A model generated the notes under the pieces. It was not told the origin of the DNA and made no database searches. It was given only the letters and a program-made list of their open reading frames with translations. 26,894 nucleotides of DNA from Obelidium mucronatum. Lineage: Eukaryota; Chytridiomycota; Chytridiomycetes; Chytridiales; Chytriomycetaceae. Position 1 is the first letter of the stretch; each line of letters starts with the position of its first letter. Positions 18,343 through 26,894 of this stretch are shown here, one piece after another. The stretch is from assembly GCA_025765595.1 (NCBI GenBank), contig JAIVFH010000336.1:1-26894 (forward strand), read 5' to 3'. A program made the translations under genes and the position numbers.

Positions 18343-19136
18343 ATGAACAGAACTTTAGCTCCCGGTGGCTGCCTCAACATTGCATTTGGAAGTATCGATG
18401 CTTCTGCCGGCCCCGTCAATTTTACTCTGGGATCAGTGCCTGTACGTCATCGACGCCACTGTATCGAATGGCACAACGACATTTACATTCCCTGATTTCA
18501 CATCTACTCTCACTGTCATGCACTTCTGGTCAAACAACTTCTCTAATGCGAGTCTGTCGCAGTTCTCTAATACCCCGTGTACAGTCCCAACATACTTGAG
18601 CCCGCAAGACCTTGGCTCAGCACTCATGAAACCCTCAGACTGGAACATCCCCACCGTCGATATTCAAAACGGAAAAGTCTCTTACTCTATCAGTGTCAGA
18701 TATAGGGTTGGTTGTCCGTCCTATCCAAATCAAAGCGGCCGAATGGATTACTTTGTTCAACTGTGGGGCCAGAGTAATTACGTTCAAGACGATCATGCAA
18801 CAAATCATTGGAAACAGATTCCTTTCGCCTTGCCGTTTCCGAATCAAGTTTTTTTTTGATCATCGATTGTAGATTCGGTATTGATCGCTAGAACTGTCTT
18901 CAACCACTCATAATGTTCTAGGCCTCTATGCTGTCATTGGACCCAAGAATACCACCTTTGAAGGGAGAATTGATGGAAAACTAGATGCCCAGTTGGCGTT
19001 AACATGCCCGGTTCCGATTGCTTCACCAACCACGGCCGTTTCTACCAAATTCATAACGACTTCTGGTTCATGGACTTCGCCGTTGGCCAGAAACTTAATT
19101 ACAGTCATGTTCTGTGTGTTCTTTATCCATTTATAG
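18343..19136 (+). CDS. PGGC-motif protein paralog 2, one frame break, probable intron
   Basis: The ATG at 18343 gives MNRTLAPGGCLNIAFGSIDA and continues to GSVP near 18434. There the frame shifts by one base to YVIDATVSNGTTTFTF, LTVMHFWSNNF, RVGCPSYPN and WKQIPFALPFP. A GT at about 18850 and a CTAG at about 18921 bound a probable 70-nt intron. The last exon then encodes YAVIGPKNTTFEG, LALTCPVP, a Ser/Thr linker and a hydrophobic tail (LITVMFCVFFIHL). The layout matches the paralog at 16766 (HFW, GCPSYP, IPF, Cys-Pro, linker, tail). Like its paralog it lacks an N-terminal signal peptide. It may be a recent pseudogene or carry a one-base sequencing error. An AATAAA lies at 19146-19151. Confidence 0.6.
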
Positions 19137-19813
19137 ATATCGAAAAATAAAATGACCAGAGATTGAGAGAGGTTATAGTTTCCCCTCATTCATGGAGCAA
19201 TAACGGGCAAGGAACGGGCAAAAGTGTCAGTTTTGAACTTGAGTGCAAGTCAGGCGGGCAGCCAAATCACAAGCCCGACAATGAAATGAAAAATACCACA
19301 AATGAACAAGATGCTTAAATGCTTGTTCATTTATAAGACTGTCATTATGGATATTATTATGTAATAATGTTGATTGTCATTACAAATTTCATGAGTATTT
19401 ATCAGCATACCCCTTGAGTATCACCATTGGTTGCCACAGCAGTGAAACAGGAGAAGCGTGCACTCTGGAGAAAAAGCTTACCTGCGAAACAGTCACGGGG
19501 GGCACGAATGGGATTTTTCCACACTTTTTTTTGAGGCACAGATAGCGTGATAACTCTTGCTGCCAGCGTCTGCTGCAGTTGCCCAGCTCGTGTTCGATGG
19601 CGCGTAATTTCGTGATCAAGAATGCTTGATTTGCACCGCTGCAAACCGAGGACAACACGTGTAACAGTTAGCGAATTGCGACATGGCGTGCTCGTTTCTT
19701 TGGGATTCGCACCTTTTCTCGGAAAATTTTCCAGTTTCAAGACGCAAAATAGCTATTTATAGGCAATAGTAAGTCTGGCCAAAAAAAGAACCCGCCACCA
19801 AAAAGCTGCGAAA
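19137..19813. promoter_or_regulatory. 677-bp upstream region of the H+-ATPase gene with palindromes
   Basis: No convincing gene. It contains a direct repeat AACGGGCAA (around 19203 and 19212) and a perfect 11-bp inverted repeat with an 11-nt loop (19300-19310 / 19322-19332). There is also a 7-bp palindrome (19353-19368). The segment 19640-19813 is probably the 5' UTR/core promoter. Minus-strand frames around 19389-19740 show no recognisable protein. Confidence 0.5.
19300..19332. repeat. Perfect 11-bp inverted repeat
   Basis: AAATGAACAAG (19300-19310) and its exact complement CTTGTTCATTT (19322-19332) are separated by ATGCTTAAATG. It lies about 480 bp before the ATPase start and could be an operator-like site or a transcript hairpin. 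Confidence 0.7.
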
Positions 19814-22770
19814 ATGACAGAAAAGTCTGAGGAGCTCAATGCCAACGGCAAGAAGCCATTGAAGATGGAAGAGGCGGTCCACGTCGAAGTTGCCGACGAG
19901 ATCTCCCCAGAGCTCGAAGCCCTCTTGCACACCGAGCCATTGCAGGGTTTGACTGACGCTCAGGTTGCTGAGCGTACTGCCCAATTCGGTCTCAACGAAA
20001 TCCCAGAGACCAAGTCCAACCCCCTCCTCAAGTTCCTCTCTTACTTCCTCGGCCCCATCTCCTACCTCTTGGAAATTGCCTGTATCCTTTCTGGTATCTT
20101 TGCTCACTGGGCTGATTTCGGTATCTTGCTTGCTGTCTTGATCATCAACGCCTGCATTGGTTTCTTCGAAGAAGCCCGTGCCGAATCTGCTTTGGATGCC
20201 CTCAAGAACACCCTTGCCTTGAAGTCTCGTACCTGGAGAAACGGCAAGCTCGTTGAAGTCGACTCCAACACCTTGGTTCCTGGTGACGTTATTGCTCTCC
20301 GTCTTGGAGACATTATCCCAGCCGACTGTCGTCTTTTGGGTGTTGGTGTGCAAGGTGAAATCTCTGAAGGTACCCTCCAAATTGATCAAGCCGCTCTTAC
20401 CGGTGAATCCCTCCCTGTCAACAAGGGCAAGGGCGCCACCGCTTACTCCTCCGCTATCGTCAAGCAAGGACAGATGTTGGCCGTTGTTACCAAGACTGGT
20501 ATCAACACCTACATCGGTCGTGCTGCCAACCTTATCTCCATCACCACTGAAGAAGGACACTTCCAAAAGATCATTAACTCCATTGGTAACTTCTTGGTTA
20601 TCATCACTTTGGTGAGTACACTACACAAATTGGGGGCTGAATTGCCTGGCTTGCAATTTTTCCGGGATTAGATTTTTTTTCATTGAGTGCTAATCACAAC
20701 TTTCCATTTTCAAATGTCTAGGCCATGGCGGTTGTTCTCTTCTTGATCCGTGTTTGGGGAAGACCATCCAACCCAGAAGACCCACTCCTCACCAGAATCA
20801 AGCACTCCCTCATGGAAGTCCTTGTCTTGACCATTGCCGCCATTCCAGTCGGTCTCCCAACCATCATGTCCGTTACCATGGCTGTGGGAGCTTCCCAACT
20901 TGCTAAGAAGGAAGTTATCGTCAAGCGTTTGACTGCTATTGAAGAACTCGCCTCCGTCTCCATTCTTTGTTCCGACAAGACTGGTACTTTGACCTTGAAC
21001 AAGCTCTCTTTCGACGTTCCATATCTTTCCAACAAGGGAAACACCACCGACGACTTCGAAGGTACCGGAATCAAGTACGACGAACAGGACCTCTTGTTGC
21101 ATTCCTTCTTCGCCTCTGAACCAGGAGCGCAAGATGCTATCGAATCTGCTATCCGTAAGGCCGCCCAGGAACGTGTCACTGTCCTCAAGGAACGTGAAAA
21201 CCAGGATCACCTCATCCCAGGTTACAAGGTCAACAACTTCATTCCATTCAACCCAACCTCCAAGTACACTGAAGCTACCGTTATCGACCTTGCCACTGGA
21301 AAGCAATTCCGTGCCATTAAGGGTGCCCCTCAAGTTATCGTTAAGATGGTTGGTGGACACGATGAAGCTACTGAAGCCGTCAACAACTTTGCCAGACGTG
21401 GTCTCCGTGCCCTCGGTGTTGCACGTACCATCGACGACGCCATGACCAAGTTTGAAATGATTGGAATGATCTCTCTTCTCGACCCACCACGTCCAGACTC
21501 TGCCCACACCATTCAGGAATGCCACAACCTCGGAATTGCCGTCAAGATGATTACTGGAGACCAGCAAATTATCGGAAAGGAAGTTGCTCACCGTCTTGGA
21601 ATGAACCGTACCATCTTGGATGCCAGCAAGTTGATGGACTCCTCCCTTGATGAAGAAGCTTTGATTGACCGTTGCGTTAAGTGTGATGGTTTCGCCCAGG
21701 TTATCCCAGAACACAAGTACAAGGTCGTCGAATTGCTCCAAAAGCGTGGTTACCTCGTTGGTATGACTGGTGACGGTGTTAACGATGCTCCAGCTTTGAA
21801 GAAGGCCAACGTCGGTATTGCCGTCGAAGGATGTACCGATGCCGCCCGTTCTGCCGCTGATATTGTCTTGCTCGCTGAAGGTCTCTCCACTATCGTTGAC
21901 GGTGTCAAGTGTTCCCGTGCCATTTTCCAAAGAATGAGATCCTACGCCTTGTACCGTATTGCCTCTACCATCCACTTCTTGTTGTTCTTCTTTATCTCCA
22001 TCTGTGCCTACGGATTCTCTCTTCCACCAAAGTTGATTCTTTTGATTGCCGTCTTGAACGATGCCGCCACCTTGGTTATCTCTGTTGACAACGCTCAAAT
22101 TTCTCAACGCCCAGACAAGTGGCGTCTTGGTCAACTCATTACTCTCTCCTTTGTCCTCGGTTTCTTGTTGATGATCATCTCCTGGGCCCACTTCTGGGTT
22201 GCTCACTACGGTGCTGGATTCACTACTCTCTCCTACGACGACTTCCCAGATGTCCCCAACGCCGGAGTTCTGCAAACCATCATGTACCTCCAGATTTCTT
22301 CCTGCCCACACTTCGTTATCTTCTCTACCCGTCTCCCAGGTTACTTCTACGAAAACATGCCATCTTGGACTTTCATTTTGGTCGTTGCTGGTACCCAAGT
22401 CTTTGCCATGTTCATGTCCATCTTTGGTGTCCGCGCCCTTGATGCCACTGCTATCGGTTGGGGATGGGGTATCGGAGTCTTGGCTGTTTCCACTGTCATG
22501 TTTATGATTTTGGATGTTGTCAAGGTGTACATGATCCGCAAGTGGTCCTTTGACTTGACTGTCAAGTTGTACCCAACCAAGGCCAGAAAGGCTGAGTTGC
22601 AAGACCGTTTGGCCAAGCGTAGCATCAAGAACCGTGTCGACGAGAATGTTATCAAGGCCCGCAAGGTGTTGTACTTGACCATGGGTGTCATTGCTTGGAG
22701 AAAGGCTGTTGAGGCTTCTAGAAAGAAGGTTGCTGGAGCCAACTCTAGCACCACTCTCTATGTGAACTAG
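19814..22770 (+). CDS. PMA1: Plasma-membrane H+-ATPase, P3A type (2 exons)
   Basis: Exons 19814-20611 and 20722-22770 (110-nt intron, phase 0, GTGAGT donor) give 948 aa, slightly longer than the roughly 920 of yeast Pma1. The enzyme pumps protons out of the cell using ATP and energises nutrient uptake. It shows, in order, an acidic N-terminus, TM1-2 (LGPISYLLEIACILSGIFAH), actuator TGES (residues 196-199), AAIPVGLPTIMSV in TM4, and the phosphorylation motif CSDKTGTLT (Asp at about 351). These are followed by KGAPQVIVK, MITGDQ, the hinge TGDGVNDAPALKKANVGIAV and TM5-10 with LIAVLNDAATLVISVDNA. The basic C-terminal tail with SIKNR and WRKAVEASRKK may be the regulatory domain. Codon use is strongly biased (AAG, GAA, GTC/GTT, few A-ending), typical of high expression. 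Confidence 0.97.
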
Positions 22771-22969
22771 ATGGGACGTTGAGACGATTTTCTGTTTTTC
22801 GTTTTTGTTGGGTTTTATTGATTGAAACTTAATGGATTTTATATTTGCTTCCTCTTTTTTTCATCCGGTTGTGCGGTGCGCGTCATATTAGTATAACGAA
22901 TACAAAGAAACGTCGAAGTCAGTGTTAGACTATATCATGTTTATTTAATTTTTTTTTGAGATCTGCTTG

Positions 22970-23326
22970 ATGATCGACGTACCCAAAACATCACCTTCTG
23001 AAACCACAATCTCATCACTTCCTCCTGAACTAATAGAACAAATCCTCTTGAATCTGCCTCTAGATGATTACTTGATTTCCGTTGGCTTATCGTCAAAACC
23101 ATTGTTTGCGGAATACATTTTTCGAAAAAGCCACTTTGCACAACGGCATTTGAAACTTGCGTTACGCGAATCAGTATTGAGTGATTCTACAGTATGGTTG
23201 GAAAAGAGTTTTGAGATGATGCTTTCGCGTTTTTTGGAAAGTGGAGGGAAATCATCAAGGCGTCTTCTTTTGAATTATGAAAGGAGCATATGGATGACTG
23301 CAACAAAATATCGGAGGCCGAAATAA
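22970..23326 (+). CDS. Short F-box-like protein, possibly a truncated retrocopy
   Basis: Intronless, 118 aa. Residues about 14-65 (SLPPELIEQILLNLPLDDYL ... AQRHLK) match the F-box-like start of the ankyrin gene at 8139, including the FAQRHxK phrase. The ankyrin repeats are absent and the frame ends after about 50 further residues. An AATAAA (23322-23327) overlaps the stop codon, and an uninterrupted A42 tract begins 36 nt later. Intronless sequence, truncation and a terminal A tract are the marks of a retroposed cDNA. However, the homologous ankyrin gene is also intronless, and no target-site duplication was found. It may be a non-functional remnant. Confidence 0.55.
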   Translation: MIDVPKTSPSETTISSLPPELIEQILLNLPLDDYLISVGLSSKPLFAEYIFRKSHFAQRHLKLALRESVLSDSTVWLEKSFEMMLSRFLESGGKSSRRLLLNYERSIWMTATKYRRPK

Positions 23327-23363
23327 ATAGCTTTAACTGCTATTGAAAGTATTGCCAAAGTCG

Positions 23364-23405
<42 letters not shown>
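23364..23405. repeat. A42 homopolymer
   Basis: Forty-two A without interruption between the short F-box gene and the ATG at 23407. It could be the poly(A) tail of a retrocopy or a nucleosome-excluding promoter tract for the next locus. Confidence 0.9.
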
Positions 23406-23406
<1 letters not shown>

Positions 23407-24431
23407 ATGGCTCCAAAACGACGACGAGACCTTGAAGCAGATTCCCCAAACACTCGCCTGAAAACCAACTCTCTCACTGGAGATTTCTCAGAAGTAACGG
23501 CAAACGAATCGTCTAAAATGGACAAGTTCCTCAGAGCTTCTTTCCCAGCAGTAGTTTCATCACCCAAAGATGTTGGCCATTTGATCAAACTTGGGCTAGG
23601 TCTCAATCAACGGAACTATCCTCAAAAAGCAAATGGTGACTGTAAAGCCTGGTGATCGTGTCACTCTTGTTCATCCAAGTACTGCTCTCTCAGCAGAAGC
23701 GAAACTGGCAGAGACTCTTGGAGTTAAAGTGCACTGGGAAAATAATAACCTTGCAATCGTCTGGAAACCAAGTGGTGTTTTGATTTCTGGAAGCTCAAAG
23801 AACTCTTTGGCTGCTTTGGTTCCTGCCATATGTTCCAACGTTACTGAGTGCAAGTTTCTGACTAGTCTCGAACACATCAACGGCCGGTCTTGTTTTGTGC
23901 TGCAAATCAAAGGCTTTGTTTGACACTCTGAATGATATGCATGGGAATGGACTTATTTCGGAAACCTGGACTGTTGTTGTTCAGGGCCATGTTGGAAATA
24001 TCCGCTCTTTAGCGAGTCACGAAACCTTTGAAATCGATTCCGAGATTGATGGTGTTCTTGGGGCAGTTTCGCTTGTTACTTTCTTGGAAGCTTCAAGAAC
24101 ACGGAATTTCTGTTCAAAGGGGGGATCTTGGTTATCTTTGTGTCTGGTTTCTCCATTACAAGGAATCTAGGCCCGTGCCGTTTCAGGCGTTGCGTCATTT
24201 GGAGACTTCGTTGCATCCTGTTCTTGAGGGGGATTCGTTGGCGCTGACCGGTTTGGATTTCGAGTTTGGTAAGACCGGGTCAGTGAATATTTCAACATCA
24301 GACTGAAGAATATAATTTTAAGGACAGCTGGCAAAACCGTATCAGTGACCTTGGATATCCCGAAAAAACTCAAGAACCTTTTGAAAAGAGAACAAGAAGC
24401 CTTGGACGGGCCAAAGAGCTCAGAATCTTGA
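23407..24431 (+). pseudogene. RluA-type pseudouridine-synthase-like sequence, frame-disrupted
   Basis: The frame opens at 23407 with a basic leader (MAPKRRRD) and an S4-like segment (KMDKFLRASF ... LIKLGL). A one-base gain near 23602 then moves it to VSINGTILKK and VTVKPGDRVTLVHPS, followed by NNLAIVWKPSGVLI, the usual RluA start of the catalytic domain. Where the family has HRLDxxTSG this sequence reads SLEHINGRS, without the catalytic Asp. Another shift near 23894 leads to KSKALFDTLNDMHGNGLISE and WTVVVQGHV, and a further one to QEHGISVQRGDLGYLCVWFL and HYKES. A probable intron (GTAAGA near 24269, AG near 24324) precedes TAGKTVSVTLDIPKKLKNLL. The locus is degenerate in both frame and active site. 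It may be joined to the PrmC-like sequence that follows. Confidence 0.6.
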
Positions 24432-25236
24432 GCAGCTCAAAAAAGCTGGCATCGAAGCAGTCGGCTAGTATTCTTGATTCGTTGGACTCTGGAACCCCAA
24501 TCTCATACATTTTGGGAAAGCATCGGTTTTTATGGGCTTGGACTTTATTGTATCTCCTGCCGTCATGATTCCGAAACCAGGAACAGAGGTGTTGCTACAA
24601 TCTGTCATTCAAAAGACACATTCGCTGCGAGGAGCTGAAGGGTCAGGAGGAGTCAGAAGGAATCCACATGTTTTAGATCTGGGAACTGGAAGTGGATGCA
24701 TCCTTGTGTCTTTGCTGCAAAGTCCGCATTTGAAAAACTCAAGAGGACTAGGAATCGATTTGTCGAAAGATGCCCTGGAAATCGCAAAAACAGAACGCCG
24801 CCAAACATGGGTTGATTACAACAACCAACAGCAATCGGATCATATTCGGAGAAACGTCGTTTGAAGGACTACCGAAATATCTGGAAACGGAGTATTCAAA
24901 AGCGGTCAAGGAGCCTTTCGATTACATTGTAACAAATCCACCGTATTTGGAAGCGAAGCTGTGGGAAAGCGATCGGTTGTACTCATCCCAAAAGCATGAG
25001 CCAAGGATTGCACTTGTTGGTGGGGATGATGGGCTAGAAGCGTACCGTCAAATCTATAGGGCATTGAGCAAAACGAGTGAAATTGGCTATTATGCAAAGG
25101 ATCTGTGTTGTTTGTTGAAGTTAACAATGGTGAACTTGCAAAAAAGGTGGAAACTTTGTTCTGTGGCTCTGCTAACGTGATAAGAGACGATGACAAATTA
25201 TCTGAAGGATGGAGGTTCATTCGTGTAGGATGTTGA
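24432..25236 (+). pseudogene. PrmC/HemK-type N5-glutamine methyltransferase-like sequence, frame-disrupted
   Basis: This family methylates the GGQ glutamine of peptide release factors; the eukaryotic organelle form is Mtq1/HEMK1. Landmarks are SGTPISYILGKHRF, then (next frame) GLDFIVSPAVMIPKPGTEVL, the SAM-binding VLDLGTGSGCILVSLL, GIDLSKDALEIAK, and NAAKHGLI (next frame). Beyond these are the signature NPPY in FDYIVTNPPYLEAK, EPRIALVGGDDGLEAYRQI, and a C-terminal EVNNGELAKKVETLF in yet another frame, ending at TGA 25234-25236. Breaks sit at TTTTTATGGG (about 24527), CAAAAACAG (about 24786) and near 25080. No clear stop-plus-start separates it from the upstream pseudouridine-synthase-like sequence. 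An AATAAA lies at 25275-25280. Confidence 0.65.
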
Positions 25237-25512
25237 CGGGAAGGGCATTGAGAGATGCGTAGTATTTGAGTGGAAATAAATGAACTGCTATGTATACAAT
25301 GTTGAGTGCCCGCCAGTGGGCCTTTTTGATTAGTTTGTAAGTGGGGCTGTCCTTTGCACCTCTTGCCAAGTCTCATGTTAGGGTTTGTAAGCATTTGAAA
25401 AAAATCTGAAATTGAACAGAAAAAGAAACCCAGTTCAACGCCAGCCCCGCCTGTATTCATCAAACAACTATCCGAGAAAGCAACCAGTCAACGCACTTGG
25501 GGCCCACTATCG
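25237..25512. other. Intergenic; possible upstream exon of the next gene
   Basis: Contains AATAAA (25275-25280) and a GC hairpin followed by T5 (GCCC...GGGC, near 25308). An open stretch before 25513 reads STPAPPVFIKQLSEKATSQR in frame with the next gene, preceded by an acceptor-like TTGAACAG near 25420, so a 5' exon may lie here. Confidence 0.35.
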
Positions 25513-26894
25513 ATGAGCCACACACCGCCAATGTCTCTGCTTGGTGGACATCAACCATCAGCGATGCAGTCCACCCAAGTCCCCCTCTTGATCCATCCTT
25601 TGGGTGACTTTTGTCAGGTCGCCGTCCGCTTCGTTCGAGGCATTTGTCCTCAGTCCTAGGGTGGTGGGGCTCAGGCCCGAACCAAGCTGCTCACTATCAC
25701 CGGCAGCCATCCAGCCACAAGACAGGCAGCAGACACGCATCATCGCACCAGCCAAATGAGACAAATAGACTGCATCCATACAGAAGAAGTCACCACCAGC
25801 CTGGCTTGGCGTCAGAGTCAGGTTTGTACTAGTGTTCAACTTCACTTTGGCATTTGTCGGGCACCCAGCTAAAATAGAAGTTTTGCATTCGTGTCTGAAG
25901 GACATCTGCGAAGCTCAAGCAGCGCGAGCGGAAGCAAGGGACTTGGCTTGCAGTTGTTTGTAGATGATGACGATACTGATACTGGAGCCATTACAACAAC
26001 TCGGAGATCCTCATGTCCCCTTCGTCAGAGAGTGATAACGATATTGAGTGTTTAGATGGAAGATGGAGGCGATGGCTTTGCTTTGAGTCCTTTGCAGATG
26101 AGTGGAACCCAATGAACCAAATATCAATGTACACCAGTTCGTTCCATCTGCCACAGCAGTCGAAACAGGATTCTGGATTTCCTGAATCCAAACAGTTTTC
26201 ACACGGGACTTGGATTGTCGAGTCATCAGCTTCATCAGCAAATGCAGATGAATGCTTTACTTCAGCAGCAGCAACATCTGCAGCAGCAACAACAGCAGCA
26301 CCAATATCAGCAGCATTCACAGATGCTGATGTATCAGCAACAACGAATGCAGCAAATGCAACTACTTCAACAACAACATCAAAGACAATCTGATCCTCAA
26401 AAAGTCCAGGACGCTGAAGACTTGGCGTCATTTGCTGCTTGGGTGACTACGTTTGCTTGAGCGTCGATGGAGTCTTTTGCAGGAACAAAACGCTGCTGGT
26501 AAAAGTGCGAGTGTGTCAACTCTCCCTACTGCCGGTGCTTCCATAAGACAAAGCCCGCTTGTACCTGCGCACGCACAATCCGCGATCTTGCCACAACAAG
26601 TCCAGCATCAGCTGGGACCAAATGGAAAAAGACCGCTATTAAATCGATATCAAGCATCAAAGCAAAGAGTGGATCCAAACTTTGGATATCGGGAGGATTC
26701 AGTGGCGACTTTTAATTCGTTGGGCAGTACTGCCGTTGGTGCGGATTCATACTACAGAGATCATCGTCTTTATTGTCCGTCAAGGGAATTCATCGTCGTC
26801 CCAGTCATTGGCCCTGCCTGTGCCAGACGAAAGAATGAACTCCATTACAAATCAAGTTTCTACATCAAATCTCGTTTGGTAGCACAGCGTCTGT
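25513..26894 (+). pseudogene. Q/S/H-rich probable regulatory protein with frame switches, runs off window
   Basis: The first likely ATG (25513) gives MSHTPPMSLLGGHQPSAMQS. Low-complexity coding-like stretches then follow in changing frames: HYHRQPSSHKTGSRHASSHQ (25690s), SSSSASGSKGLGLQLFVDDD (25910s), GDGFALSPLQMSGTQ (26070s), and a Gln-rich block at 26215-26400 (LLQQQQHLQQQQQQHQYQQH). The last frame is open without a stop from 26447 to the right edge, about 149 codons, with RRWSLLQEQNAAGKSAS, a Ser/Pro/Gln middle and FGYREDSVATFNSLGSTAVG. Composition is that of a transcriptional co-regulator or transcription factor activation region, but no DNA-binding domain is visible. Introns could explain one or two switches; not all can be matched to GT-AG sites. 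Confidence 0.4.
26257..26394 (+). repeat. CAG/CAA-rich polyglutamine tract
   Basis: Runs of CAG and CAA codons interspersed with His, Met and Leu. Imperfect triplet repeats of this kind commonly change length and encode unstructured activation segments. Confidence 0.8.

Noticed and set aside
19389..19740. Minus-strand frames upstream of the ATPase
   Set aside because: No domain, no coding-like composition and no plausible splice structure; they overlap the likely promoter.
19757..20566. 269-codon antisense open frame over the first ATPase exon
   Set aside because: Same codon-bias shadow; the sense frame is certain.
20710..22602. 630-codon open frame antisense to the H+-ATPase
   Set aside because: It results from the strong codon bias of the pump gene, which avoids codons whose complement is a stop. 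The translation is low-complexity and has no domain.
25305..25330. GC hairpin followed by T5, like a rho-independent terminator
   Set aside because: The window is eukaryotic and an AATAAA lies just upstream; the hairpin is likely coincidental.

Overview
The window is nuclear DNA of a eukaryote, most likely a zoosporic (chytrid-type) fungus. The evidence is many short GT-AG introns (about 45-110 nt), a PMA-type plasma-membrane H+-ATPase, a WSC-domain membrane protein, MYND/RING and F-box/ankyrin proteins, and a class A-like 7TM receptor. Placement at chytrid level is inference. No bacterial, organellar or viral genes and no tRNA or rRNA were recognised.

Layout from left to right: (1) 3-775 (+) is a DM9/DUF3421 protein whose frame is broken several times. 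(2) 844-2359 (-) is a spliced WSC-domain, proline-rich, single-pass membrane protein with one frame break in a C7 tract; a possible 72-aa membrane peptide lies upstream of it. (3) 3227-7077 is the most unusual part: two divergent genes share an unrecognised Cys-His domain, and the + gene (3995-7077) contains six near-identical 255-bp units, each made of two exons and two introns. (4) 7215-9476 holds an endonuclease III homolog (-) head to head with an F-box-like/ankyrin gene (+). (5) 9612-11473 (-) is Rab GDI. (6) 11671-13850 (-) is a tandem pair of MYND-RING genes, the second badly decayed. (7) 13909-15616 (-) is an intact six-exon aldehyde dehydrogenase. (8) 15704-16610 (-) is a 7TM receptor with one frame break. 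(9) 16766-19136 (+) holds two paralogous PGGC-motif proteins flanking a small secreted Cys-rich protein. (10) 19814-22770 (+) is the H+-ATPase. (11) 22970-23326 (+) is a short F-box-like gene followed by A42. (12) 23407-25236 (+) contains frameshifted pseudouridine-synthase-like and PrmC/HemK-like sequences. (13) 25513 to the end (+) is a Q/S/H-rich probable regulator with several frame switches, running off the window.

The genes look like a housekeeping set (proton pump, Rab recycling, base-excision repair, aldehyde oxidation) mixed with lineage-specific families. Frame breaks are concentrated in certain loci, whereas the pump, GDI, ALDH, endonuclease, ankyrin gene and repeat gene are intact over roughly 10 kb of coding sequence. 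That pattern argues that some loci are true pseudogenes, although several breaks sit in homopolymers and could be assembly errors. Splice models were derived by eye from reading frame, phase and GT-AG sites; none is confirmed by transcripts.
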